From assembly GCA_027186245.1 (NCBI GenBank), contig CP114498.1, positions 2,983,501 through 3,047,500 of the forward strand: 64,000 bases of DNA, written 5' to 3'. The notes under the pieces were generated by a model, which saw nothing but the letters and a program-made list of their open reading frames with translations, did no database searches and was not told the origin of the DNA. This stretch comes from Coriaria nepalensis (lineage: Eukaryota; Streptophyta; Magnoliopsida; Cucurbitales; Coriariaceae). Below, piece after piece: positions 42,110 to 53,884 of the stretch (within the stretch, counting starts at the first letter, position 1; each line of letters opens with the position of its first letter). Made by a program: the position numbers and the translations under genes.

Positions 42110-45100
42110 ATGACTTCAAATAGACCCCTTTTGATTCCTTCCAGAACACCTGGAACACAAGAGCATCTTCCTCCCTTGCCCACTTTTCACGATCTAACAA
42201 CCAAACCAGAACTGAGCAATTCCGGATCGGTAACAAGTATGGATTCTTCTAACCCAGTTGATAATTTCACAAATGTCGAATTGGGTCATCGCTCTTCACG
42301 AAGAAGTGCTAATTCACTCTACTCAAAATCCCAAGCTGGAAATTCGATAAGAGAAGTGAGTTTTGCCGATTTGGACTCAAAACCGGTCCGTTTTGGGTCG
42401 AGACGGGCCGATTCAGAAGCCCTTAGCGTTTCCCAGAAGGAGATCAAAGATGAAGATGCCAGGTTGGTCTATGTCAACGATCCCGTAAAGTCAAATGAGA
42501 GGTTTGACTTTGCGGGAAACTCAATCCGAACAGGGAAGTATTCATTCATCACTTTCTTGCCTCGGAATCTTTTCGAACAGTTTCATAGAGTTGCATACAT
42601 ATATTTCCTTGTCATTGCTGTTCTTAATCAATTGCCCCAACTTGCCGTTTTTGGCAGAGGAGTTTCTGTCCTTCCCTTGTCTTTCGTTTTGTTAGTTACT
42701 GCCGTTAAAGATGCATATGAGGATTGGAGAAGACATAGGTCGGATCAAATTGAGAATAACAGATTAGCCTTAGTTCTGGTCAATAATCAGTTTGAGTCAA
42801 AGAAATGGAAAGATATAAGAGTAGGCGAAATCATAAAACTCCAAGCAAATGAAACTATCCCTTGTGATATGGTCTTGCTCTCTACCAGTGATAGTACAGG
42901 AGTTGCCTATGTTCAAACGATTAATCTTGACGGGGAATCTAATTTGAAAACCCGTTATGCAAAGCAAGAGACTCTTTCTAAATTGCCTGAAAAGGAGGAT
43001 TTTTCGGGATTGATTACTTGTGAAAAGCCGAATAGGAACATATATGGGTTTCAAGCATATATGGATATTGATGGGAAAAGACTTTCTCTTGGACCCTCTA
43101 ATATTGTTCTTAGAGGATGTGAGCTCAAGAACACTACATGGGCCCTTGGAGTTGTGGTCTATGCTGGCCATGAGACCAAAGCTATGCTTAACAATTCAGG
43201 GGCCCCATCTAAGAGGAGCCGGCTTGAGACAAGCATGAACTTTGAAGTCATCCTTTTGTCCTTTTATCTTATTGCTTTGTGCACGGTTGTTTCAGTTTGC
43301 GCTGCTGTTTGGTTCATTAGAAAGGGGGATGAATTGGACAACTTGCCCTATTTCAGAAAGAAGGACTACTCAAAGACTCCACCTGATAATTATAACTTTT
43401 ATGGGTGGGGAATGGATACTTTTTTCGTCTTTCTCATGTCTGTTATTGTCTTCCAAATAATGATCCCTATTTCTTTGTATATTTCCATGGAGCTTGTTCG
43501 GGTTGGTCAGGCCTATTTCATGATCCGTGATAGTATAATGTATGATAAGGCGTCCAATTCTAGGTTTCAATGTAGGGCATTGAATATAAATGAAGATTTG
43601 GGGCAAATAAGGTATGTATTTTCTGACAAAACTGGTACACTTACCGAAAACAAGATGGAATTTCAATGTGCAAGCATTTGGGGGGTTGATTATAATGGGA
43701 AAGCTAGTCCTGAAAACGAGCAAATTGGATACTCTGTTCAAGGTAAAATAATTATACAACTCTTTTCTTTGAAAAAGTTTTCATTTTTAGGAGGTTTGAT
43801 CTTATCTTATATCTTATTTCCTTTGCAGTGGATGGAAATGTTTTGAGACCGAAGATGAAGGTGAGGGTTGATCCCGAGCTTTTAAGGTTATCTGAAAGTG
43901 GAAAGGATAACAAGGAAGGAAAACATATTTATGATTTCTTTCTTGCATTGGCTACTTGCAATACTATTGTTCCGATAGTTACGGACACTTCCGATCCTTC
44001 TGTGAAGTTAATTGATTATCAGGGAGAATCTCCGGATGAACAGGCTTTGGTTTATGCAGCTGCGGCCTATGGTTTCATGCTTATAGAAAGAACTTCTGGC
44101 CATATAGTTGTTGACATCCATGGTGAAAGACAAAGGTAAAATTTTTACTTGCTAGCTTTAGAGCCAGTATGCCTGAGAGTTCAAAAAATGCCGTTTGAAT
44201 TTAATTTAATTTAATAAATTTTCAAACTCTTGAATAAATACATTGCAACAATTTAATTTGAAATTAAAGTTTTGTGGTCCAAACTGGTCTTGTAGGTTTT
44301 TGTTTTTCCCTTAATCACTACTATTATGGTGCAGGTTCAATGTTTTAGGTTTACACGAGTTTGATAGTGACCGGAAAAGAATGTCGGTGATATTGGGCTT
44401 CCCAGATAGGACCTTCAAAGTCTTTGTGAAAGGGGCAGACACCATCATGTTTAAGGTGACAGATAAATCTTCGAACCCGGAGATAATCCGATCTACTCAA
44501 TCACACCTTCATGCTTATTCCTCACTTGGTTTGAGAACACTTGTCGTGGGTATGCGTGAATTGACTGTTCTAGAATTTGAGCAATGGCACTTGCTTTTCG
44601 AGGAAGCAAACACTGCCATAATTGGCCGGGCAGTTCACCTAAAAGAAGTAGCCACCAAAGTGGAAAATGATTTGACAATTCTTGGGGCATCTGGCATTGA
44701 GGACAAACTGCAAGATGGGGTTCCGGAAGCTATTGAGTCTTTGAGAATGGCCGGGGTTAAAGTATGGGTTTTGACTGGGGATAAGCAAGAAACTGCAATT
44801 TCGATCGGATACTCCTCAAAGCTTCTTACTAGGAGGATGACTCAACTTATAATCAATAGCAACTCTAAAGGGTCTTGTGAGAGGAGTTTGGACGAGGCGA
44901 TTCTCATGTCGAAGAAGCTCTCAAACGGGCAAGCAGACCCACGTGATGGTGGAGAAAGCAATGGAGCCAATGCAAATTCCTCTGCCTTGATAATTGATGG
45001 CACTAGCCTTGTTCATATCCTAGACGGCGACCTCGAAGAAAAGGTAATTTTTTTCTTTTCCTTCAAAATTGATAAATATTATTTTACCAATATTCTCATG

Positions 45101-47070
45101 TACTTGAGTCATTTTTGTATTGCAGTTATTCCAATTGGCTTCTAATTGTTCTGTGGTTCTATGTTGTCGGGTAGCTCCATTACAAAAAGCCGGAATCATT
45201 GCCCTTGTGAAAAGCCGGACTTCTGACATGACCCTTGCTATTGGAGATGGTAAATTTTCCAACTTTACCTATCAAGTCTAACTCAAAATAAAAATACAGT
45301 TTGCATAATCTCTAGTTGACCTAGATGGGCGATGCTAATGCTAGTGCTAAATGGATAAAATTATTGCAGGCGCTAATGACGTTTCAATGATCCAAATGGC
45401 TGATGTGGGGGTTGGGATTAGTGGGCAGGAGGGAAGACAAGCCGTAATGGCATCGGACTTTGCTATGGGTCAGTTCAAATTTTTGGTCCCCCTTCTATTG
45501 GTCCATGGCCATTGGAATTATCAGAGAATGGGATACATGATTTTATACAACTTTTACAAGAGTGCGGTGATGGTCCTTATATTGTTTTGGTGAGTTTTTT
45601 CTTCTTTACTTCTTTTCTGAGTGGAAATAGTTTATAGTTAACTTCATTGTTTTTTTGGGGATTAAATGGGTCCAAATGGTCCTTCTTGAAACAGAGGGTT
45701 CTAACTGTCTTTTTCACAAACCTCTGGGGTCCATACGTATTTCGCCCTCATAGTTTTTTATATGGGTCAACTTCTGACATACACTGGAGTTTTGTGAGTA
45801 GTAGTGGATCTAGAAAATTTTCACAAGGCAGGCAAATAATCAAAGATTTATACACAATTTTCGTTCAACAAGATTTTAAACATTTAAAAGGTTTATTTTA
45901 CAAAAGTTAAAAATATAGGGGTAAATTTTATATTAAAAAATAAAATTGGGAGATTTTTTTTTAGAAAACTTTAAATATGAGGGTATATAATATCAAACCA
46001 AAAGGATTGGGCAAATATAAGGGTAAGACAAAAGTGAATAATTAGTAAAAGTTATGGGTATATTTTATAAAAACTAATAAAAGTTGGAGTAAATAAATAA
46101 AATTGGGTAAGACTAGGTGGACAGTGCCCCCTTTGAACCCGGGAATCCGCCTCTCTTTGTGGGCCCAGGTGGAATTTTAAACTCAAATTTCAGCTTTAAA
46201 CGCTGTTTCAACTGCCACTTGTTGCTCAATTGTGTGTTTTCTTCGCATAGGTACGTGCTATTTACATGTTTTTCCTTGACAACTGCAATCAACGAGTGGA
46301 GCAGTATGCTATATTCTATAATCTACACCTCACTGCCCACAATTATAGTTGGAATGCTTGACAAGGATCTGAGCAGAAGGACTCTAATGAAGTATCCTCA
46401 GCTTTATGGGGCAGGCCAGAGGAAAGAGGCCTACAACCGGAAACTCTTTTGTCTAACAATGGCAGACACATTGTGGCAAAGCGTGGTCATTTTCTTCATC
46501 CCCCTCTTGGCCTATTGGAAGAGTACTATTAGCATTTCGAGCATAGGAGATCTTTGGACCATCGCCTTGGTCATTGTGGTAAATTTACACTTGGCCATGG
46601 ATGTTACCCGTTGGAATTGGCTCGTTCATTTGGTCATTTGGGGTTCTATTGTTGCCACCTTCATTTGCATCTTCATTATCGATGCTTTACCTATGTTATT
46701 CGGTTACTGGTACGTCCTCCTCTTACTTACCCATTGTTATTTTTCCATTAAGAGTGTGAGATAAACTTGAATTTTGTAAATCCAAACTGGAGTTTCAAAA
46801 ATCCAGTTCTAAAACCGTTAAAGTAGACTTAACTTTTCGGCTTGATATCATGACAGGGCAATATTCCATGCCATGTCGGAAGCATCGTTTTGGCTATGCT
46901 TGCTGATAATTATAGTAGCAGCCGTAGTTCCCCGTTTCATTGTAAAGTATGTACATCAATATTATATGCCGTCCGATATTCGGATTGCGAAAGAAGTTGA
47001 GAAGAATGAAAGTGATCAAAGGGAATTAGGAGGAAATGTACAGATAGAAATGAACCCTTTGCATCAGTGA
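42110..47070 (+). CDS. ALA1: P4-ATPase phospholipid flippase, ALA1-type
   Basis: Aminophospholipid flippase moving lipids from outer to cytosolic leaflet, acting with an ALIS/CDC50 beta-subunit. Seven exons: 42110-43742, 43829-44135, 44335-45043, 45126-45249, 45370-45589, 46251-46709, 46857-47070; 3666 nt, 1221 aa. A disordered Ser-rich N-terminus leads to RLVYVNDP and [20 protein letters not shown] (first membrane segments). Actuator domain: [18 protein letters not shown]4 has the P4-specific [15 protein letters not shown]. The phosphorylation site is [14 protein letters not shown], Asp near residue 505. ATP-binding: [45 protein letters not shown]. Hinge: [20 protein letters not shown]. Six C-terminal membrane helices follow, ending in exon 7. 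The unusually long N-terminal extension and [11 protein letters not shown] agree with ALA1 rather than ALA2 or ALA3. Intact. Confidence 0.95.
45780..46180. mobile_element. Probable small transposon remnant in ALA1 intron 5
   Basis: The 661-bp fifth intron is longer than the others. The ends of this stretch, AGTGGATCTAGAAAATTTTC on the left and CCCGGGAATCCGCCTCT on the right, are imperfect inverse complements of the type GAGGCGGATCCAGAAATTT seen in many plant short elements. The middle is AT-rich and non-coding. Confidence 0.45.
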
Positions 47071-47360
47071 AATCTATTTACTTATTTAATTAAAAAAAAA
47101 AAAAAATTTGTTATTGTTTCGTATCTTTATTATTATTTTTTTTTACCCCTTTTTGTAAAAACATCCAATTCTTTAGGCTGCTTCAGAGTTGATCCCTCTC
47201 TCTCTCTTTGGCTGCTGAAATTTTCTATAGATAATTGTTTTATCCGAAGGATAAAGCTGTCATACATTAGCCACCCCCTTGTTTTTGTCGTGATAAGGTT
47301 GCCTCAATTATAGAAAAAGATATTAATTTAATTGATGATCTCAATTCTCCATGATTATAA

Positions 47361-50098
47361 TCAATCTTCAAGGACGTATCTGTTTCTTCTGGCGCCAAAT
47401 GCAAATCTCTGGAAATAATTAAGAAGCCACACATCAGATGTGACCAAAACGGACTTTTCCTCAAATATATAAATGTGGGTATTGAAAGTAAGAACAAGCT
47501 GGAATCTTACAGAGAAAATCTGAGAATAGGCTTTCAGTCCAGTGAGGAAACGGATGTAAGTGGGCTTCAAGGATCCATTGGCCGGGATCGATCGGATATT
47601 CGGAACGAGGTATTCTGCCACCTGTTGATTCAAAACCCAATATAAAATATCTAAACATTTATGCATGTTTGTATGTGCGTGTGTACAATAGTTGCTATTC
47701 GATGGGTGAACATAAGCTTACCACTTCAGGTGGTTCAGCCAATACATTGATGAAGAACTTAGCCTGAGCTATGTGAATTATGTTAGTTTTTATTCTTAAA
47801 TAAATAAATCTTAAAAAATCAAAAAAAAAAAAAAGAGCAGTTAACAGAAGGAAGAATCCAAAGGGAACCTGTTTTGTAATAGCACCAGACATCAGAAGAT
47901 CAGTTGTAACCATTCCTGGCTGCAATACACAGAATATGACCCGTTTCAAACCCTTTAAGAAAATATGCAAGAAAACAATTTCGATTTTCGATCAAAAAGA
48001 ACTAGGACTAATTAAACCGGCGCATAATATTGCTTGACCAATTCGAAGCAATCTAATTCATAAGACACACCGATAAATTGTGCACCACAACATTTTTCAC
48101 ATCCTGCATCTGCAGTTCTGCCTGCCAAAAAAAAAAAAAAAAAAAAGAACTAAAATCTCTTCACTTGGTACATATACATTTTGTTCATAAAAAAGGTCAC
48201 TTCATTTTTGTCAGTTCTTCGAGAAAAAAACAGTGAATATACCTGCAACGATTTTGTTAAATGCACGACACTTCGTTTGGTTGCCCCATATGCAGCAAAT
48301 CTATGTGGAATATTAAAAATAATACGTCACCCTTATCATAGTTGACTTCATATTTTTTGAAAATCTCATAATTTATCATTAAAATCCTTTAAATAATAAA
48401 TAAAACATAGTGTTTCTACCTGGGCGTGGGTCTTCCATCTGAACCAGCTCCATCAATATTGAAGATATGACCCCCTCTAGGCTGATTCAACATCATCTTT
48501 ATAGCCTATTCGGGAAATAGTGAACTGTAAGTATGACAAAATTGCTTAAATATATATATATATATATATGGGCATTTGAGAGCTGATAAATTTTTCTACC
48601 TCTCTGCAACATAGCATCAAACCGAGGGTGTTTGTGGTGACGACTTCGCTGCATCAAGAAAGATTCAAATGGAAAACCCCAAAAAAGAAGAAAGGAAAAA
48701 AGAAAAAAAAAAGGGGGGAGTCTATAACTTGTTTTAGAGGGAGGAAGAAAAAAAGGTTTTACATATGCTCACATGAGATCATCATCAGTAGCCTCTGCCA
48801 ATGGTTTAAAGCTATAAGCATTTGATCCGGCATTATTAATCTGCATCATCAAATTATTGCAATAAGGTAATAATAAAGTACTACTCACGGAATTCCAAAG
48901 ACATTATTGATCTCATGTAATACCCATATATCTATATATCCAACGCTCTTCTGTGCAAATGCCACTAAATCCTTCACATTTTGTCCGTCTCTTACGTCGC
49001 AAGGGGTACCCTATTAAGATGGATTTAGCATACAGAACAAGTATCATCAAGCATAACCAGCAGCTTAAATAAAGACTTAATAAACTATTTTAAAGGGAAG
49101 AAAATGTAAAATATGAGGAAAAGAAGGTCTTAAGGGGAAACACAAACACACATATGTATATATATATATATAAGAAGTCTAAAGAAAGGTACCCACACAT
49201 GCTGCTCCCCGAATTCACCTATAAAGGTTTTAACAGCAGATTCAACCCTCTCGGCTGTTATAAGAATATTAAGCAAATGTGGAAAACAATGAATTTTCAA
49301 TATATATATTGTGAGTATAATATATGCATATTCTTTCACAAAATCTTGAGATATATAATGTGAAGGTGCAGAGTTTGATAACCTGATCTCGAACAAATTA
49401 TGACATTGTCACCAGCCTTAAGAAACTCCTTAGCCAACGCATATCCAATACCTGAATAAGAAGTTGCACAGACTGTTAAAAAATAATAATAATAATAATA
49501 AAAGTACTTGAAGTGAAAATATTATGCAACTTGTTAACATTTATACAAAGAAATGAATATCGAAAAGTCGGTCCTAAAACAGAGGAGCCGGCACAAAGGA
49601 ACAAATCATCTGATAAGAATTTGAAGGTGTGGATGGGCTTAAAACATGAGTTTCATTTATTATATCAATTAAGAAATGCTTATATTCTTCGTAATCGAAG
49701 AAAAAAATTGCACAACCAAACTGCGTTATGAGAATCTTACATATTCATGGGAATACTGCTAGAAATCTAAACAGAAAAATAAAAATCTCATTCAACGTTC
49801 AGGGGGAGAGAGAGAGAGAGAGAGAGAGACCTTTACTAGAGCCAGTAATCAAAACGTTGTAAGGAGGTAACATTGGCTGTGTTTGCTGAGATGCTTGGGC
49901 TTTTGCAATGGCGGGATTCAACTTCACAGAACTACTGGTGCTCAAATAACGACTGATATGGATGGAATTAAGGGGCAGAATTCCACGGGCATCGGAGTTT
50001 GAGCATGAGAAGTGAAGTTTAAAAGGGGAAGAGGAGGAGGGGAAGAGAGTAGAGACACGTGGTGCTGTAGGGAAGATGAGGGAAGCTGTAATCGCCAT
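47361..50098 (-). CDS. NOL: Chlorophyll(ide) b reductase NOL
   Basis: Plastid short-chain dehydrogenase that, with NYC1, reduces chlorophyll b to 7-hydroxymethyl chlorophyll a, the first step in degrading chlorophyll b and LHCII. Thirteen exons on the minus strand: 49831-50098, 49383-49451, 49193-49254, 48924-49010, 48773-48840, 48600-48648, 48420-48505, 48243-48300, 48071-48121, 47869-47919, 47722-47763, 47511-47621, 47361-47408; 1050 nt, 349 aa. The first about 60 residues (MAITASLIFPTAPRVST) form a chloroplast transit peptide. Rossmann TGSSKGIGYA spans the exon 1/2 junction; INNAGSNAYSF, catalytic YGATK in RFAAYGATKRSVVHL, and LSPGMVTTDLLMSG follow. The C-terminus AYSQIFSRFAFGARRNRYV is characteristic of NOL. 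Intact. A (GA)n run at 49806-49829 sits exactly at the first donor site. Confidence 0.95.
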
Positions 50099-50853
50099 TT
50101 TCGTGGAGTAAGGTCAATGAAAATTGGTGACACCGTCGAGTGATGGCCGATGGGTGGCAGGGTAGCAGGGTAGGATAACAATAATGTCTCTGATTTTCCT
50201 TATATTATATATATATATATATATTATAGTAATAGTAAAATCACATTTTTATTTAAACTTTCGTATTTAATAAAAAATAAAATAAACTTTTTGCTATACA
50301 TTTCATAATTTCAAAAATGTTTTATTATTCAATACTCTTATCAGATGAAGAACTAAATTGAAACTTATTGGATGCTAAACATTAAAGACAGAAATAAAAG
50401 AAACCAAAACATTCTCCCAAATTCAGTTTTTTATTTTTTTGGCTGATAGAAGTCAGAAGAACGAACCAGAGGTCCAGATTATTGCAAAATATAAAAATCT
50501 CCAAATACTTGCACTGACCTTCTGTAAGAGCAATAACTCTACTAGATACATAAGACAAGATTTTCTTTGGACTTGAAATACAGATTTTGATGGCAAAAAT
50601 AACGCCCAAGAGTAAGCTCAGATCAATCCGAAAAGCAAAAAAGAAAACTCCAATACGCCGGAATAAGTTTCCAAGTTGATTGATAACCTCTTGAATTTGA
50701 GACAAATTTTCAAATTCACAATGATTAGGCTTGTTAGCATTCTCTTGATCCTGCAGGGCATAACAGTCCTGGTTCGTAAGACTATATTACTTCAAACTTT
50801 TAATCATCGTATTCAGCTCAGAATATTAGTCCGGTTTTGCCATTAGAGCATGA
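50099..50853. other. NOL leader and 3' region of the PIG-Y-like gene
   Basis: 50099-50240 is the NOL 5' flank with a short (TA)n run near 50206-50224. 50382-50755 on the minus strand holds an open frame beginning after a good acceptor (ctgcag, near 50755) with SQIQEVINQLGNLFRRIGVF and hydrophobic segments. It lies just downstream of the PIG-Y stop and may be 3' UTR sequence. I do not recognise it as a protein. Confidence 0.4.
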
Positions 50854-51849
50854 TCATGCATCCTTGAATAGTTTCATGCTGAGCCAATGGAAATATACAG
50901 CAACCACAAGGATTGGAAGTGTCAAGGGCACTAAGAGGCAGTAGTAACTGATAAACAAGAAGAGATAGAGATCAGAGAAATGCACGAAACAATAAAAAAT
51001 AATGCATAAGAAAATCTTGAAACAGATGATTTATTCTTCCTTTTTTTTTTTCAAACCCTCTTTGCAAAACTCCAACACCGAACAGGTCTAAAAAAGGAGT
51101 TAGCACATTTTAATGGTTTTAGAATCTTTCAAAACATGTCTAATATATAAACATGGAAACCGACTTGTTAATTCAACACAACATATACATATATACATCA
51201 TTTGCAATTACACCCATCCTGAAAACTCAATCGAGTTACCAAGAAAGAAGAATATATACACAATTTCAGAACTAATGAAGTTTCAGATTATCTATACCCT
51301 TCTTCCTCCCCTGATTAAGAAACCACATGCATTCATGCTTGTACATATCTAACTAATCAACTTCATTAACAAGCCTTTTTTTTTCTTTTCTTTTTTATCC
51401 AAAATATTGTAATCCAAGAATGGAAGGACTACATTGAATCGATTCCTCAGGTTTCTTCCTCTCAGTAAAATTCAGCAAAATTAAGCCCTAATTCCCCATC
51501 AAAATAGTGCAAGACAAATTGCCGGACTAGATTATCAAATTTCTCTAATATTCCTAGCCACAGTTTATTGGTTTCTTCAAGTATACAAGGAATTCCAGGA
51601 ATTCTATAAGTCTATAAGCGATTATAAATTGCAGAAGAAAGCAAAAAGGGCGAGGAATTTTTTACCAGTCGTTTTGAATGGCTGAAACGAGGGGATTTTC
51701 CGAGAGAGGAAGAAGCTTGGATATAACTGCGGCGTAGAGGAATCCGAGAAAAAAATGGAGCTCATTATCTCAAAGATCCATCCCTGCAAATTCCTTCTCT
51801 CTTCTCGAAGAGAAATGGATCGGAATGAAACCATTTTCATGGCTGCCAA
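50854..51849 (-). CDS. PIG-Y-like GPI-GlcNAc transferase subunit, apparent frameshift
   Basis: Tiny two-helix ER membrane protein of the complex that starts GPI-anchor synthesis. Two exons on the minus strand: about 51666-51849 and 50854-50947, joined through GAC TG|T TAC TAC. The readable product is GFLYAAVISKLLPLSENP, then LVSAIQNDCYYCLLVPLTLP, ILVVAVYFHWLSMKLFKDA and stop. The C-terminal pattern YY-LL-P-T-P ... W---KLF matches human PIG-Y. The upstream part GWIFEIMSSIFF is in a different frame: an A7 (T7 on the coding strand) at 51749-51755 needs one more base to join the two, and the good frame has no ATG upstream. So there is a one-base deletion, an assembly homopolymer error, or an unrecognised start. 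Short genes like this are often unannotated. Confidence 0.6.
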
Positions 51850-52482
51850 GTTCAGAGGTGCCAGCAGCTTCGAAAAAACTGTATATTTGTTTTCTTCTTT
51901 TACTAAATTACTAATTTAGCCTCCACATTTTATTTTATTTCTCACTTTGGTCTTTGTAAGTATTTTATCTCTAAATTTAACCTTATAAATCTAAATATAT
52001 TCACTTTCATCCCTCACCGTTTTCTACATTACAAATCAAATATATATTTATATATTTATTTATTTTTAATTTCTACATTCTAATGTATATTTTCGTTAGA
52101 AATCCTGGTCATAGATAAGATTTAAGCGATAACAATACCTTCGAATCTAACATTTCCTCTTTTTAGCAGACTTTTTGAATTCAAGGACTGTTTTGAGAAT
52201 GTGTAATTGCTGTTGGAAAACGGAAAGCAAAATCTGTAATTAATTTTTTTTGAATGTTGAGAGGTATTTAATTTGGTTAACACAAAACTCTACTTGGTAT
52301 AAACAACAAAATCTAAGAAAAAAAATATATCTATGCCTTATTTAATTTGGACAGTCTTACAAAGAAGCATATATATATCCAATTCTATGTAGAAAGATAC
52401 ATAGGCATGTACCTTTGCACATTTTACACAAATTCTGTTTTTTTTTACACAAGATCAGATGCCATGGATCGTAGAAAGCCTG
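51850..52482. other. Intergenic
   Basis: Leader of the PIG-Y-like gene on one side and 3' flank of the RTM2-like gene on the other. AT-rich, no gene recognised. Confidence 0.5.
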
Positions 52483-53884
52483 CTAGTTTTCGTCAGCATT
52501 CTCGGAGGACGATGATCCGAAGGTATAAGAAGCATACACCCCAATGGCTAAAATAACCAGAATGGCCGCACCCACATTGACAAAAGTTTGCCTATCTTCC
52601 TCTTTGAACCTCTTTGTGAAGTTCTTCACAGCGCCTTTTGCAGAAGCAGCCAAACCCTTTAACCTCTTTTCCTCATTAGCCACCTCTTGATTAATTTCTC
52701 TACTTTCCTCTTTTGCAGAAGTAGAGAAATTCTTCACAGCCCCTTTTGCAGAAGCAGCCAAACCCTTTAACCTGTTTTCCTCATTACCCTCCTCTTGTTT
52801 AATATCACCAATTAATTTCACCACTTTCCTCTTCCCCATTTCAACAATTGTCTTACCTTTATTATTCTCACCGAGAGTAGTAGTACTCTTTTGATCATTT
52901 GATGATTGCTTTGGAGGCATTAGTAATGGATCAAGCTCTCGCATTTTCCGAGATTCCAATGCGTCAATTGGATCAACCTTGGTCTTGATCTTATTGTGGT
53001 CATCACTTTGGTTAGGATCGAAAGCTGTGGGTAGGGTTGAAGCTTCAACAGTACTAGTTCTCTTCTGATCAGCTGACTGCTTCTTTGTAGGAATCATCAA
53101 TTGGTCATGTTCTTGACCTTTTTGAGATTCAGCCGCGACCGAATCAGCCATCTCCTTGATCTTGCCATCACTTTGTGTGGTTGAAGTCTCTTTTGGAGAG
53201 GAAGAAAGGCTTTGTTTTGGACCCTTGTGATCAAATTCGGTTTGGAGCTTTTGAGATTTGTCTAGGTCATTACTAATGCTACTAGGCTTTGGAATATTAG
53301 AGGGAGTAGTACTTGTTTTTGTTTCTTGTTTGGGAAGGACTTGTTGGGTAGTGGTAGTGTCCTTTGGGATTGTGATGGTGAGAATTCCGTTTTCAAACTT
53401 GGCATGGATTTGGTCAATGGTATTTTCTGGAATGGGAAAAGGTTGATTGAAACGGCTCCATCTGCTGTAGTTGTTAATTGGTCTCTCCCCTCGGACACTT
53501 ATGATATGAGAATAATGTACAAAGGTGACCTTAATTTGCTCCTTCTCAAAACCTATAAACAAACAGATAATCAAAAGATTATATATCCTGATTAAAATTA
53601 GATCTATGTAACCCGAAACTCTGGTTCGCTTTGATGTATAGAACATTAATTCCGGAAAGTATGTACATCGTTTCGAGACAAAACCGGTATAAAATAGGAA
53701 CAAATTTTCACACATAATTAATCGTTATTGTTATAGAGGACTCACCGGGAAGTTGAATAAGTAAAATATGAGCGTCTTTGTCCTCCTTCCATTTGGAATG
53801 AGGTTGGAAATCATCGTATTTGGAGGTGATGCTTGATCGTGGATGGCTTGTCGAAATTCCGGCAGATCGTTGATTCATAACCAT
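52483..53884 (-). CDS. RTM2-like HSP20-domain membrane protein
   Basis: Small-heat-shock-domain protein with a C-terminal membrane anchor, the architecture of Arabidopsis RTM2 (restricts potyvirus long-distance movement in phloem) and relatives. Two exons on the minus strand: 53746-53884 and 52483-53552; 1209 nt, 402 aa. HSP20/alpha-crystallin domain about residues 22-115: FQPHSKWKEDKDAHILLIQL, ISVRGERPINNYSRWSRFNQ, FENGILTITIPK. Residues 120-310 are a disordered Lys/Ser/Thr/Gln-rich linker. Residues about 315-375 contain a tandem duplication (EENRLKGLAASAKGAVKNF and EEKRLKGLAASAKGAVKNF). One membrane helix, VNVGAAILVILAIGVYASYT, precedes a short acidic tail. Whether it acts in virus resistance here is not known; many homologues have unknown roles. 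Confidence 0.9.

Noticed and set aside
49154..49363. Plus-strand ORF across NOL exon 3
   Set aside because: Antisense shadow of NOL exon and intron.
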